NCBI RefSeq assembly: GCF_900636545.1
Contig: NZ_LR134290.1
Coordinates: forward strand, 2,728,001-2,792,000
Length of the DNA stretch: 64,000 nucleotides
Direction: 5' to 3'
DNA from: Pseudomonas mendocina
GTDB taxonomy: Bacteria > Pseudomonadota > Gammaproteobacteria > Pseudomonadales > Pseudomonadaceae
Of the stretch, positions 8,953-18,456 are shown in pieces. Under the pieces are notes generated by a model that was not told the origin of the DNA, made no database searches, and was given only the letters and a program-made list of their open reading frames with translations. The first letter of the stretch is position 1, and every line of letters begins with the position of its first letter. The position numbers and the translations under genes were made by a program.

Positions 8953-10299
8953 ATGTCGCACGCCTGGAGTCCCGATAGCTGGAGGGCCAAGCCCATCCAG
9001 CAGCAGCCTGAATACCCTGATGCCACTCACGTTGCCCGTGTCGAACAGACCCTGGCCGGCTACCCGCCGCTGGTGTTCGCCGGCGAGGCACGCGAGCTGC
9101 GCCGCCAGTTTGCCGAAGTCACCGAGGGCCGCGCCTTCCTGCTGCAAGGCGGCGACTGCGCGGAGAGCTTCGCCGAGTTTTCCGCCGCGAAGATTCGTGA
9201 CACCTTCAAGGTGCTGCTACAGATGGCCATCGTCATGACCTTCGCCGCCGGTTGCCCGGTGGTGAAAGTCGGGCGCATGGCTGGCCAGTTCGCCAAGCCG
9301 CGCTCATCCGGCAGCGAAACCATCGATGGCATCACGCTGCCCGCCTACCGGGGCGATATCGTCAACGGCATCGGCTTTGACGCCGCCAGCCGCGTACCAG
9401 ATCCAGAGCGTCTGCTGCAGGCCTATCACCAGGCCACCGCCAGCCTCAACCTGCTGCGCGCGTTCGCCCAAGGCGGTTTCGCCGACGTGCACCAGGTTCA
9501 CCAGTGGAATCTCGACTTCATCGCCAACTCGGCGCTGGCCGAGAAGTACCACCAGCTCGCCAATCGCATCGACGAAACCCTCGCTTTCATGCGCGCGGTC
9601 GGCATGGACAGCGCGCCACAGCTACGCGAAGTCAGCTTCTTCACCGCGCACGAAGCGCTGCTGCTCAACTACGAAGAGGCCTTCGTCCGTCGTGACAGCC
9701 TCACCGGCCGCTGGTACGACTGCTCCGCGCACATGCTGTGGATCGGCGATCGCACCCGTCAGCTGGACGGCGCGCACGTCGAGTTCATGCGCGGTATCGA
9801 GAACCCCATCGGCGTCAAGGTCGGCCCGAGCATGGACCCGGACGAGCTGATCCGCCTGATCGACACGCTCAACCCGGACAACGATCCGGGCCGCCTCAAC
9901 CTGATCGTGCGCATGGGCGCCGACAAGGTCGAAGAGCACTTCCCGCGCCTACTGCGCAAGGTCAAGCAAGAGGGTCGCCAGGTACTGTGGAGCTCCGACC
10001 CCATGCACGGCAACACCATCAAGGCCAGCAGCGGCTACAAGACCCGCGACTTCGCGCAGATTCTCAGCGAAGTCCGGCAGTTCTTCGCCGTGCACCAGGC
10101 CGAGGGGACCTATGCCGGCGGCATCCATATCGAGATGACCGGACAGAACGTCACCGAGTGCATCGGCGGTTCGCGCCCGATCACCGAAGACGGCCTGTCC
10201 GACCGCTACCACACCCACTGCGACCCGCGTATGAATGCAGATCAGTCGCTGGAGCTGGCCTTCATGATTGCCGAAACGCTTAAGCAGGTACGCCGCTGA
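8953..10299 (+). CDS. Class II 3-deoxy-7-phosphoheptulonate (DAHP) synthase
   Basis: A 448-residue class II (plant-like, AroA-II) DAHP synthase that condenses phosphoenolpyruvate and erythrose 4-phosphate, the first step of the shikimate pathway. The family features visible are [11 protein letters not shown] with the metal-binding cysteine, [34 protein letters not shown], the KVGPSMDP segment, [27 protein letters not shown] and the C-terminal [14 protein letters not shown]. Length is normal. Single-gene unit preceded by about 110 bases of non-coding DNA. Pseudomonads usually have class I isoenzymes as well. Confidence 0.93.
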   Translation: MSHAWSPDSWRAKPIQQQPEYPDATHVARVEQTLAGYPPLVFAGEARELRRQFAEVTEGRAFLLQGGDCAESFAEFSAAKIRDTFKVLLQMAIVMTFAAGCPVVKVGRMAGQFAKPRSSGSETIDGITLPAYRGDIVNGIGFDAASRVPDPERLLQAYHQATASLNLLRAFAQGGFADVHQVHQWNLDFIANSALAEKYHQLANRIDETLAFMRAVGMDSAPQLREVSFFTAHEALLLNYEEAFVRRDSLTGRWYDCSAHMLWIGDRTRQLDGAHVEFMRGIENPIGVKVGPSMDPDELIRLIDTLNPDNDPGRLNLIVRMGADKVEEHFPRLLRKVKQEGRQVLWSSDPMHGNTIKASSGYKTRDFAQILSEVRQFFAVHQAEGTYAGGIHIEMTGQNVTECIGGSRPITEDGLSDRYHTHCDPRMNADQSLELAFMIAETLKQVRR

Positions 10300-10305
10300 C
10301 CCGTT

Positions 10306-10329
10306 GCGCCCTGGCTGCTGCCAGGGCGC
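10306..10329 (+). terminator. Possible terminator hairpin after DAHP synthase
   Basis: Perfect 9-base stem GCGCCCTGG / CCAGGGCGC just after the stop, but without a following T-run, so termination is uncertain. Confidence 0.4.
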
Positions 10330-10458
10330 GAACCGGCTCGCACTTCTTTTGTGCGGTATCCGGCATAATGCCCCCCAACGCGAGCGCCGTTCAGGTGCCG
10401 AGATGCTACCCAGCCGGAAAGGACTCGCGGCCAACACGACCAACAAGGACGATGATCC

Positions 10459-11214
10459 ATGCAACTGCGCACCACACTCTCCGCTTTCGCCCTCTCCAGC
10501 GCCGCTCTGCTGACCGGCTGCCAGAACATGTCGCCCGACGCCATGCTGCAATCCGGCCTGATGGCCGTGCAGGCGGTAACCCTCAGCGACGCCGAAGTGC
10601 GCAGCATGTCCGATCAGGCCTGCGCCGAGATGGACGCCGAAGCCAACATCGCCGGCCCGAACAGCCCGTACACCAAGCGCCTGGACAAGATCGCCAATAA
10701 CCTCGGCCACCAGATCAACGGCACGCCGATCACCTATAAGGTTTACCAGGCCGACGAAGTCAATGCCTGGGCCATGGCCAACGGTTGCGTGCGTGTCTAC
10801 AGCGGCCTGATGGACCTGATGACCGACAACGAAGTGGAAGGCGTACTCGGCCACGAAATCGGCCACGTCGCCCTCGGTCACAGCAAGAAGGCCATGCAGA
10901 CCGCTTACGCCACCACTGCCGCGCGCAATGCTGCAGCTGCTTCGGGCAATGCCTCCGTCGCAGCACTGTCCGCCTCGCAACTTGGCGCCCTGGGCGAACA
11001 ATTGATCAACGCGCAGTTCTCGCAGAGCCAGGAAAATGCGGCCGACAACTTCTCCTTCGACCTGCTGACCCAACGCAACATCCCGCGTGAAGGCCTAGTT
11101 ACCGCGTTCGAGAAACTGGCCAAGCTGGGCGGCGGCGAAAGCAGCATGTTCTCCTCGCACCCGGGCTCAAGCGACCGCGCCAACAATATGCGTACCCGCC
11201 TGGCAGCCAAGTAA
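10459..11214 (+). CDS. M48 family zinc metalloprotease, lipoprotein (LoiP/YggG-like)
   Basis: A 251-residue secreted lipoprotein: type II signal with lipobox LLTGC (lipidated Cys21). It is a single-domain M48 protease with HEIGH at residues 132-136 and the third zinc ligand glutamate in the later SQENAADNF stretch. It resembles E. coli LoiP/YggG, an envelope protease for misfolded or loosely folded proteins. The SHPGSSDRANNMR ending is typical of the M48C group. RBS AAGGACGATG lies just upstream. Followed by a weak terminator and the LprI-like gene. Confidence 0.9.
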   Translation: MQLRTTLSAFALSSAALLTGCQNMSPDAMLQSGLMAVQAVTLSDAEVRSMSDQACAEMDAEANIAGPNSPYTKRLDKIANNLGHQINGTPITYKVYQADEVNAWAMANGCVRVYSGLMDLMTDNEVEGVLGHEIGHVALGHSKKAMQTAYATTAARNAAAASGNASVAALSASQLGALGEQLINAQFSQSQENAADNFSFDLLTQRNIPREGLVTAFEKLAKLGGGESSMFSSHPGSSDRANNMRTRLAAK

Positions 11215-11224
11215 GCACGACGCT

Positions 11225-11250
11225 CAGGGGCTGCTCAGCGGCCCCTGTTT
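11225..11250 (+). terminator. Weak terminator after M48 protease gene
   Basis: Stem CAGGGGC / GCCCCTG with nine-base loop and TTT; short T-run, so partial read-through into the next gene is likely. Confidence 0.45.
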
Positions 11251-11265
11251 CATTGGAAAACTGCC

Positions 11266-11655
11266 ATGCCAGCCCTGCATAAATACCTGATACCGCTTTT
11301 GCTGATCCTGCCGTTCAGCGCCCTGGCCGACTACGACCAGCGGTACCAGGACTGCCTGGACGCCAGCGGGATGATCAACAACGCCAGTGTCGCGGGTTGC
11401 GCCGAGGGGGTATCGGAAACGGCAAAGAAGGAGATGAACCGCATCTACCAGCAGTTGTTCCTGAAACTGCAGGAAAGTACACCGGAAGATGCCGAGCAAC
11501 TGCAAGCGGCGCAGAAGGCCTGGCTGATCTACCGCAATGGCCAATGCGACCTGCAGGGCAAGCACATCGGCTCACCGATGTACTACACCTGCCCGATGGA
11601 GCTGAACATCCAGCGTCTCGATGAGTTGAAGTTTCTGCTGGAGAACGGCGGCTAG
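11266..11655 (+). CDS. LprI-like (DUF1311) periplasmic protein
   Basis: A 129-residue exported protein with a Sec signal peptide (hydrophobic LLLILPFSALA, cleavage after about residue 22). The mature part carries four cysteines and the family pattern Cys ... QQLFLKL ... LQAAQKAWLIYRNGQC found in the lysozyme-inhibitor LprI N-terminal family (DUF1311). Some members inhibit lysozyme; most have no tested activity. Its last four bases overlap the end of the convergent YcaQ-like gene. Confidence 0.8.
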   Translation: MPALHKYLIPLLLILPFSALADYDQRYQDCLDASGMINNASVAGCAEGVSETAKKEMNRIYQQLFLKLQESTPEDAEQLQAAQKAWLIYRNGQCDLQGKHIGSPMYYTCPMELNIQRLDELKFLLENGG

Positions 11656-12845
11656 CCCATTAGTCCACGCAGATTGACGCTCGGCGCCAGCCACACCTCC
11701 TGCAGGCCCAACCAGTGCGCCAGCGCATGCAGAGAGTCCCCCAGCGCCAGGCGCGCTTCCTCGCTCAATACCGACTCTTCCACATGCACAGCATGCACGG
11801 CCAGTCGCGCAGCCGCGCGCTCGCTACGCAGATCTACCCGCGCCACCAGGCGTTCGTGATGCAGAAACGGCAGCACGTAGTAGCCATACACACGCTTGGC
11901 CTGCGGGGTGTAGATTTCCAGACGGTAGCGGAAGCCGAAAAGGCGCTCGGTGCGCTCTCGCTCCCAGATCAGTGAATCGAAGGGCGATAGCAAGGCGTTA
12001 TGGCGCACACGCCGCGGAATGCGCGGCTCGCCCCGGCAATAGGCAGGCTGCCGCCAACCTTGTACAGCGACCGCTCGTAGCTCGCCCGCCTCCACCAGTT
12101 CGGCGATACGACGTTTGCTGTCGCTGGCATCGAGCCGGTAGTAGTCGCGCAGGTCCTTCTCGGTCGCCACGCCCAGAGCGTCGGCCGAGCGCAGCAACAG
12201 GCGCCGTTGCGCCTCGTCTTCATCGAGATACGGGTGATTCAGCACATCCGCAGGAATGATCCGCTCCGACAGGTCGTACAGCCTTTCGAAGCCGCGGCGC
12301 CCAGCCACAGTGACCAGACCCGCAGCGAACAGCCATTCCAGCGCCGTCTTTTCAGCGCTCCAGTCCCACCAGGGGCCGGCCTTCTCGGTGCGGCTGCTGA
12401 GGCTACCGGCACCTAACGCGCCGCGCTCACGCACGGCCTGCAACACGGACTCGATCACGTCGCGCCGCTCCACGCCGAAGCGTGCCAGGCCCGGGTAGAT
12501 GCCCTGACCATCGGCAGCCCTGCGCATACGCCAACGCAGCAGCGGATAAAGCTCCAGCGGCAACAACGAGGCCTCGTGCCCCCAGTACTCGAACAGTCGT
12601 CTGCCCCGTGCGTGCCCCCAGGCCAGCTCATCGAGATGCTCAGCCTGGTAATGACCAAGGCGGGAAAACGCCGGCAGGTAGTGCGATCGCACCAGGGCGT
12701 TGACCGAATCGATCTGCAGCACGCCAAGGCGCTCGATCTGCGCCTGCAAGTGCTTGTGGGCGATGACGCCGCGTGGCGTACGGCCAAAACCCTGGGCAGC
12801 CAGGGCCAGGCGCCGTGCTTCGGCCAGGGAAAGAGAGTCTGTCAT
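11652..12845 (-). CDS. YcaQ-type winged-helix DNA glycosylase (AlkZ-like)
   Basis: A 397-residue protein of the HTH_42 / YcaQ-AlkZ family. These glycosylases open DNA interstrand crosslinks and excise bulky alkyl bases. Visible are the N-terminal helix region SLAEARRLALAAQGF, the QIDSVNAL segment carrying the family's catalytic QxD-type residues, the HYLPAFSRLG and LFEYWGHEASLLP stretches, and the C-terminal winged-helix. Length is normal. Overlaps the end of the convergent LprI-like gene by 4 bases. Confidence 0.85.
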   Translation of the reverse strand: MTDSLSLAEARRLALAAQGFGRTPRGVIAHKHLQAQIERLGVLQIDSVNALVRSHYLPAFSRLGHYQAEHLDELAWGHARGRRLFEYWGHEASLLPLELYPLLRWRMRRAADGQGIYPGLARFGVERRDVIESVLQAVRERGALGAGSLSSRTEKAGPWWDWSAEKTALEWLFAAGLVTVAGRRGFERLYDLSERIIPADVLNHPYLDEDEAQRRLLLRSADALGVATEKDLRDYYRLDASDSKRRIAELVEAGELRAVAVQGWRQPAYCRGEPRIPRRVRHNALLSPFDSLIWERERTERLFGFRYRLEIYTPQAKRVYGYYVLPFLHHERLVARVDLRSERAAARLAVHAVHVEESVLSEEARLALGDSLHALAHWLGLQEVWLAPSVNLRGLMG

Positions 12846-12859
12846 GGCGATTCAGCCTA

Positions 12860-13306
12860 TCAGGCCGGCGCCGCGAACGCATGGCGAAAGATAAATGCCT
12901 GTTCCGTAGCGCCATGCTCGCGAAGATGCGCCAGGCGCTCGGCGGCCTCGACCACGCTCGGTCGATGCCCAGCCGGCACCCACCACAGCACCTGATGCGC
13001 CTGCTCGACGCGCTCGAACCATTCGCGGCGGCGCTTGAGCATCTCGGTGTGCGCGGATTTGTAGACGTAGTCGCTGAGCGACTGCACGTCCTGCCAGACC
13101 GACATATTGACCAAAACATCGTCGCCAAAGGGGCGGATCGCCGTGGCGTCGCCCGCTTCGTCCTGCAAACGCCAGACGTAGCCCTGCGAGGCTTCGGCCA
13201 GGGCGTTGATGCGCTCGAGGCTGGCAACGAAGTCGGCCATCTGTGGCGACTCAAGCGGCGCCGTCATCAAGGCGATGTTCAGTTGGGCCAGGTGATAAGC
13301 GGGCAC
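12860..13306 (-). CDS. DUF3291 domain protein
   Basis: A 148-residue protein matching DUF3291, which has a dimeric alpha/beta-barrel (ABM-like) fold: N-terminal HLAQLNIALMTAPL, VNMSVWQDVQSLSDYVYKSAH in the middle and WWVPAGHRPSVVEAAERL near the end. Related barrels are small monooxygenases or chlorite-dismutase-like proteins, but no cofactor site is established. Lies 14 bases upstream of the glycosylase gene on the same strand, probably co-transcribed. Confidence 0.75.
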   Translation of the reverse strand: MPAYHLAQLNIALMTAPLESPQMADFVASLERINALAEASQGYVWRLQDEAGDATAIRPFGDDVLVNMSVWQDVQSLSDYVYKSAHTEMLKRRREWFERVEQAHQVLWWVPAGHRPSVVEAAERLAHLREHGATEQAFIFRHAFAAPA

Positions 13307-13330
13307 TTAAGCCTCCTTGCGCATGAATGA

Positions 13331-14238
13331 TCAGGGTTGCTGCGGCACGCTACGCCAGTCGGCCAGGCGACGGCGCAGCCAGGCTTCGCTGCTGACCAGG
13401 GTGATACCCGACAGTACCAATACCGCGCCGATGACGAAGTTCAAGGTAAGTGGTTCGTCCAACACCAGCACACCGAAGGTCACACCGAACAGCGGCGTCA
13501 TGAAGGAAAACACCGCCATGTTCGAGGCCAGATAGCGACGCAGCAGCCAGAACCACGCCAGGTAGGTGAAGAACGACACCACCACGCCCTGCAGCACAAT
13601 GCTGGCGATGGCGATCGGCGTCCAGCGCAATTGGTCGAGGTCAACGACCGCCAGCGCGTAGCCGAGCAGCAGCACGAAAGCCACTGCCAGTTGATAGAAC
13701 AGCGTCAGCCCGGCCGGCGCCTCGGACAGGCGAGAACCCCTTACCACCACGGTGGTAGCGCCCCAGGCCATACCTGCGCACAGCCCCAGCGCATCACCGA
13801 GCAGGATGCCGGCATCGATCTGCGCCCAACTGCCACCGACACCGAAAGCCATTACCACACCGCCGAAGCACAGCGCGATACCCAGCCATTGCAGGCGCCG
13901 CAGGCGCTCGCTGGGCAGCAGCAGGTGCAGCCCCAGCGCCGAGAAGATCGGCGCGGTATATAGAAACACCGCCATATGCGACGCAGTGGTATGGCGCAAA
14001 CCCAGCGCAATGAAGAAAAACTCCAGCGCGAACAGCACGCCCGCCAGCACACCGGCCAGCCAGGTAGAACTCAGCCATTCGCGCCAACCGCGATACCAGA
14101 GCGCAGTGCCACCTGCATCATTGGCGCGATGTCGTCGGCAGCCAGCTTGATCGCTACTTGCTGACTGCCCCAGATGGCGCACAGCAACAGCATCAGTTGG
14201 AACAGGAAAAAGTCGGCGCCCTTGCGTACCGCGGTCAT
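13331..14238 (-). pseudogene. EamA/DMT-family transporter, frameshifted
   Basis: The natural start at 14238 has TGGAG 8 bases upstream and begins a normal EamA N-terminus (MTAVRKGADFFLFQ, then CAIWGSQQVAIKLAAD and MMQVALRSGIA), but this frame stops after 55 residues. The rest of the transporter (from REWLSSTWLAG to the end, with the second EamA repeat) is in another frame running to 13331. The two frames meet around 14089-14105, where GCGCTCTGGTATCGCGG reads as LRSGIA in one frame and ALWYRGW in the other. The second membrane helix is too short, suggesting a small out-of-frame deletion. A sequencing error is possible. Confidence 0.75.
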
Positions 14239-14261
14239 TCAACCACTCCAGTCATTACCAC

Positions 14262-14486
14262 TCATTTTTTCAATGGATCATCCCAAAAGGGCCGTTCCGC
14301 CTCTTGCAACGCATCGGCCCGGGACAACCCCAGATCCTTCAGCGCCATATCACCCAGTCGTGCCAGTTGCTGCCGCTCACGAGCCAGTTGGCGCCAGCGC
14401 CGCAGCATACGCCAAACATTGGTCAATGACGGCAACCGTTCAAAGTGGATGGCCTGCGCCAGCGCGTAACCTTTTTGACCTTTCAT
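14262..14486 (-). CDS. DUF1127 small protein
   Basis: A 74-residue basic protein. The C-terminal half (RRWRQLARERQQLARLGDMALKDLGLSRADA) is the DUF1127 signature: an arginine-rich helix followed by LxxLxDxxLxDLGLSRxD. Start at 14486 is fixed by a perfect AGGAGG 8 bases upstream; the frame stays open far upstream but only as a shadow of the LysR gene. Small DUF1127 proteins can bind RNA and influence phosphate or carbon metabolism in alphaproteobacteria; no role is known here. Divergent from the LysR gene. Confidence 0.85.
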   Translation of the reverse strand: MKGQKGYALAQAIHFERLPSLTNVWRMLRRWRQLARERQQLARLGDMALKDLGLSRADALQEAERPFWDDPLKK

Positions 14487-14582
14487 CTTTCCGCCCTCCT
14501 GTGGGGTTGGCGTCAGTGTCAGCCCGCGCTTATGATCAATCAAACGAATGTTTCTTATGCAATCCATCTCGAGGATTGATGA

Positions 14583-15437
14583 ATGGCTTATCACCCCAGT
14601 ATCGATACCGAATTGCTGCGCAGCTTCGTTGCCATCGCCGACACCGGCGGCTTCACCCGCGCAGCGGAAACAGTCAATCGCACCCAATCGGCCGTGAGCA
14701 TGCAGATGAAGCGACTGGAGGAGGACGTTGTACAGCGCCCACTGTTCGAGCGCGACGGCCGCCAGGTGCGACTGACGCCCGAGGGTCAAGTACTGCTGGG
14801 CTATGCGCGGCGCATCCTCAAGCTGCACGGCGAGGTGCTCAACACCCTGCGCGAGCCACATATGGTCGGCGCCGTGCGCATCGGTACACCCGACGACTAC
14901 GTGATGCGCTTCCTACCGGAGATTCTCTCGCGCTTCGCCCAGGCCTATCCGCTGGTTCAGGTCGAGGTCCATTGCGAACCCTCCGGTCAGTTACTCCTGC
15001 GCCAGGATCTGGACCTGACCATCGTCACTCGCCAGCCCGGCAAGGAGATCGGCCAACTGCTGCGCCAGGAGCGCTTCGCCTGGGCCGTTGCGCAAGGCTT
15101 TGCGCCGCACGAACAGAGCCCCATGCCACTGGCCATGTTCAATGCCGATTGTTTCTGCCGTGAATGGGCCTGCAACGCGCTGGATGCCATGCATCGCCCC
15201 TACCGTATCGCCTACACCAGCCCGAGCCTGTCGGCGATCTTCGCCGTGGTGCGTGCCGGCCTGGCCGTCACCGCACAACTGCAAAGCCTGATCACCCCCG
15301 ATCTGCGCATCCTCGGCGAAGCCGAAGGCCTACCGCTGCTGCCGCTGACCAGCATCGTGCTGCTGCGTAACGAGAGCAGCCGGTCTCCCGTCACCGAATG
15401 CCTGGCCGATCACATCGTCGAAGGTTTTCGCCTATAG
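14583..15437 (+). CDS. LysR family transcriptional regulator (LrhA-like)
   Basis: A 284-residue LTTR: N-terminal winged helix-turn-helix (about residues 8-66; FVAIADTGGFTRAAETVNRTQSAVSMQMKRLE), then the effector-binding domain starting GAVRIGTPDDY. The sequence around DDYVMRFLPEIL is typical of the LrhA/HexA-like group. Divergently transcribed from DUF1127 and the broken transporter; it may control one or both. The 3' end overlaps the convergent TSUP gene by 6 bases. Confidence 0.88.
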   Translation: MAYHPSIDTELLRSFVAIADTGGFTRAAETVNRTQSAVSMQMKRLEEDVVQRPLFERDGRQVRLTPEGQVLLGYARRILKLHGEVLNTLREPHMVGAVRIGTPDDYVMRFLPEILSRFAQAYPLVQVEVHCEPSGQLLLRQDLDLTIVTRQPGKEIGQLLRQERFAWAVAQGFAPHEQSPMPLAMFNADCFCREWACNALDAMHRPYRIAYTSPSLSAIFAVVRAGLAVTAQLQSLITPDLRILGEAEGLPLLPLTSIVLLRNESSRSPVTECLADHIVEGFRL

Positions 15438-16199
15438 GCTGCCGCCTGACTCCAGCGCGAGCATCAACGCACAAAGCAGCAGGAAGCCGCAGAACAGGCT
15501 GCGCAGCAGGCGCTCAGGCAGCGAGTGCGCCAAACGCACGCCCCAGCTGATACTGAGCAGGCCACCGACGGCCAACGGGATGCCCATCCACCAATTGACG
15601 TGCTGGTGCACGGCATAAGTCAGCAAGGTCACCCCTGTGCTGGGCAGCGCCAGCGACAGCGATAGCCCCTGCGCCACCACCTGAGTAGTGCCGAACACGC
15701 TGGTCAGCATCGGCGTCGCCACCACCGCGCCGCCTACGCCAAATAGGCCGCCCATGGCACCGGACACTCCGCCCAGCACACCAAGCCAGCCCCAGTGGTG
15801 ACGCAGCTCACCGCTCGCTGGCGCCTGAGCCATCAGCATACGCAGCAGGTTGTACGCCGCCAGCGCCAGCAGGAAACCAACGAAGGCCCATCGCATGGTG
15901 CGTGAGTCCACCTCCACGGCGTACAACGAGGCCAGCCAGGCACAAAAGAAACTGGTGATACCCAGTAGCAGGGCATGCCGCAGGTTGATGCGATTTCTCT
16001 GGTGATAGCGCCAGATCGCCAACATTACGTTCGGCACCACCATGACCAGCGCGGTGCCCTGCGCCAGTTGCTGATCCAGCCCGAAGACGATGCCCAACAC
16101 CGGGATTGCGATCAGGCCGCCACCAATTCCGAACAAACCGCCCAGCGTTCCCAGGCTCAGCCCCAGCAGCAGATTCAGCAACAAGTCGAACAGATTCAT
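15432..16199 (-). CDS. TauE/SafE (TSUP) family permease
   Basis: A 255-residue membrane protein with about eight hydrophobic segments and duplicated TSUP motifs: GTLGGLFGIGGGLIAIPVL near the N-terminus and GAMGGLFGVGGAVVATPML in the second half. Probable exporter of sulfite or small organic anions. Start at 16199 is chosen for CTGGAGG 5 bases upstream; the open frame extends 8 codons further. Divergent from the LysR gene at 16300, a likely regulator. Confidence 0.85.
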   Translation of the reverse strand: MNLFDLLLNLLLGLSLGTLGGLFGIGGGLIAIPVLGIVFGLDQQLAQGTALVMVVPNVMLAIWRYHQRNRINLRHALLLGITSFFCAWLASLYAVEVDSRTMRWAFVGFLLALAAYNLLRMLMAQAPASGELRHHWGWLGVLGGVSGAMGGLFGVGGAVVATPMLTSVFGTTQVVAQGLSLSLALPSTGVTLLTYAVHQHVNWWMGIPLAVGGLLSISWGVRLAHSLPERLLRSLFCGFLLLCALMLALESGGSL

Positions 16200-16299
16200 G
16201 GCACCTCCAGACAGTGGGCGCATGTTACTCAGTGGCGGCTAGCGCGGAAACGCATAGCAACGCACAATGGCTTTGCTAATCCCGCATAAGTAGTCTGCC

Positions 16300-17250
16300 A
16301 TGAATCCCGATGCCCTGACCGACCAGCTGGAACTCTTCCTCGACGTACTAGAAACCGGCAGCTTCTCTGCCGCTGCAAGGCGCCATCCACTTACGCCGTC
16401 GGCGGTGGCGCGGCGTATCGATGCACTGGAACGGGCCATGGGCAGCAGTCTGTTCAGCCGCACCACACACGCAGTGCGGGTCACCCCAGCAGGCCTGGCA
16501 TTTGCCGAGCGCGCGCGACGAATCCTCGCCGAGCTACACCTGGCACGAGCCGAGGCCGTGTCGCTGAGCAGCGCACCGGAAGGCCTGATCCGAATCGACG
16601 CCCCCTCACCCTTCGGTCGTCGCCATCTGGCCCCGGCGATCGCCGATTTCCTGCGTGCCAATCCCGGTTTGGACGTGCAACTGCGATTGATCGACAGCTT
16701 CATCGACCTGCAGGGCGAACACCTGGGCGAAGTGGACATCGTCGTGCGCATCGGCCCGTTGCCCGACAGCCGATTGGTCGCCACGCCGCTGGCATCCATG
16801 ATCCGCATCGTCTGCGCCAGCCCGGACTACCTGCGTCGCCGCGGTATTCCGCGCAGCCCGCTGGAGCTGGAACAACACGACGGTCTCGACTGGGATAGTC
16901 TTGCGCCGCCCTACGCCTGGCGCTTCGAAGTCGACGGCAAGCTGCAGCTGTGCAAGCCCAAACGCCTGCGACAGACCAGCAACAATGCCGAAACCCTGCT
17001 ATTCGGCGCCCTCGCCGGCCTTGGCGTGGCCCACCTGCCGACCTGGATGAGTAGCGAGCATCTGCAGCGTGGCGAACTGATTCCCCTGTTCTGTGAGGAT
17101 GGGCTGCCCGCAGCAGAGCCAGTGAGCATCTACGCGCTGCGTCTGGAGCGCGAAGCCAGCCCGCGAACGCGTCTGCTGCTCAGCTTCCTGCAACAGCGTT
17201 TCGGCTTCCCCCCGCCCTGGGATCAGGCGCTCCAGGCAAACCTCGGATGA
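16300..17250 (+). CDS. LysR family transcriptional regulator
   Basis: A 316-residue LTTR with N-terminal HTH (LFLDVLETGSFSAAARRHPLTPSAVARRIDALE) and an effector domain of the CrgA/AaeR-like subgroup (GLIRIDAPSPFGRRHLAPAI, VDIVVRIGPLPDSRL). Divergent from the TSUP permease with a 100-base intergenic region, the classical LTTR-target arrangement, so it probably controls that permease. Confidence 0.88.
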   Translation: MNPDALTDQLELFLDVLETGSFSAAARRHPLTPSAVARRIDALERAMGSSLFSRTTHAVRVTPAGLAFAERARRILAELHLARAEAVSLSSAPEGLIRIDAPSPFGRRHLAPAIADFLRANPGLDVQLRLIDSFIDLQGEHLGEVDIVVRIGPLPDSRLVATPLASMIRIVCASPDYLRRRGIPRSPLELEQHDGLDWDSLAPPYAWRFEVDGKLQLCKPKRLRQTSNNAETLLFGALAGLGVAHLPTWMSSEHLQRGELIPLFCEDGLPAAEPVSIYALRLEREASPRTRLLLSFLQQRFGFPPPWDQALQANLG

Positions 17251-17256
17251 GCGCCA

Positions 17257-17760
17257 TCAGTCGGCGGGTACGACTCGGGTTCCGGCCAGGTGATCATGCA
17301 GACAACGGCGGTCGCCACGGAAGATGAACAGGTAGTTGACGACGCACAGCAGACCACCGACGAGCGGGATCATCGACACCACCCATACACTCAGGTAGCG
17401 CTTGAGCAGCAAGCCCGGCAGTGCTGGGACCTGGCCTTGCATGTCGACGATTCGCACCTTGCAGATACGTTTGCCGACGGTCTGTCCAAAGCGTTTGAGC
17501 CACAGCCCGTTGATCAGCACGAACACCGCCATGCCCATCACCAGGCTCTGCACCTGCTGCCAGATGCCCGGCTCGACGCCCTGCATGATCAGCTCGAAGT
17601 CACCTTTGAAATAGGCGATGGGCATCGTAACCAACATCATCAGTAGCGTGTCGATGATCACCGCACCGAGACGCGCACCTCGCGAAGCCTGTGCCGGCTC
17701 ATTCGCTGCCCGCTCATGCAATACGGCCTGAGGAGTCTGGTAAGGATTGTCGGTACTCAT
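17257..17760 (-). CDS. RDD family membrane protein
   Basis: A 167-residue protein with the RDD domain: the RGARLGAVIIDTLLM helix carries the conserved Arg and Asp, followed by further hydrophobic helices and GQTVGKRICKVRIVDMQG. RDD proteins are of mixed or unknown function; some may transport ions. Start at 17760 follows AAGGAGG; an in-frame upstream start lacks this. Downstream neighbour of efp, but a terminator separates them. Confidence 0.82.
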   Translation of the reverse strand: MSTDNPYQTPQAVLHERAANEPAQASRGARLGAVIIDTLLMMLVTMPIAYFKGDFELIMQGVEPGIWQQVQSLVMGMAVFVLINGLWLKRFGQTVGKRICKVRIVDMQGQVPALPGLLLKRYLSVWVVSMIPLVGGLLCVVNYLFIFRGDRRCLHDHLAGTRVVPAD

Positions 17761-17790
17761 TGAAACCTCCTTGTTAGCAAACAGAGACAT

Positions 17791-17823
17791 AAAAAAGCCC
17801 AGTCACCTGACTGGGCTTTTTCA
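17791..17823 (-). terminator. Terminator of efp
   Basis: AAAAAAGCCCAGTCA / TGACTGGGCTTTTT perfect hairpin between efp and the RDD gene; T-run on the minus strand. Confidence 0.9.
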
Positions 17824-17837
17824 TCATACCGCCTGAA

Positions 17838-18410
17838 TCAGGCCGGCGCCTGGGTACGGCCCTTGTAGGAACCGTCACGGGTATCGATCTCGATCCAGTC
17901 GTCGATGTCGACGAACTCGGCAACCTTGATCTCGGTGCCGTTGCGCAGCTTGGCAGGCTTCATCACCTTGCCGGAAGTGTCACCACGAGCAGCGTTCTCG
18001 GTGTAAACAACCTGACGCACGATGGTGGTCGGCAGGTCGACGGAGATCACCTTGCCTTCGAAGAACACGGCTTCGCAGACATCGGTCATGCCTTCTTCGA
18101 TGAACGGCAGAACGCTTTCCAGATCTTCGGCACGCAGCTCGTAGGAGTTGTACTCCGGATCCATGAACACGTAGTCCTCACCGCTGATGTAGGACAGGTT
18201 CACTTCCTTGCGCTCGAGAATCACCGGCTCCATCTTGTCGTCGGCTTTGTAGACGGTCTCGGTCTTGGAACCGTTGAGCAGGTTCTTCAGCTTCATCTTG
18301 ACGATGGCGCTGTTACGACCGGACTTGGTGAACTCGGCCTTCTGGATCAGCCACGGCTGGCCATCGATCAGGGCCACGCTGTTGACTCTCATTTCTTGTG
18401 CAGTTTTCAT
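17838..18410 (-). CDS. efp: Translation elongation factor P
   Basis: A 190-residue EF-P of three beta-barrel domains; it binds between the P and E sites and relieves ribosome stalling at polyproline. The modified residue in the domain I loop is arginine (KSGRNSA, Arg32) rather than the lysine of E. coli. That is the form rhamnosylated by EarP, whose gene lies immediately upstream. C-terminal signature [20 protein letters not shown] is normal. Followed by a strong terminator. Confidence 0.97.
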
Positions 18411-18456
18411 GCGGATATCCGAAATATGCGGGAGGTACAGAAATCTAGGCCGCGTA

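Noticed and set aside
13331..14242. Reading the EamA gene as an intact 303-residue protein from TTG 14242
   Set aside because: Its first 45 residues are hydrophilic and unlike any transporter start, while the correct EamA N-terminus with ribosome site lies in the other frame.
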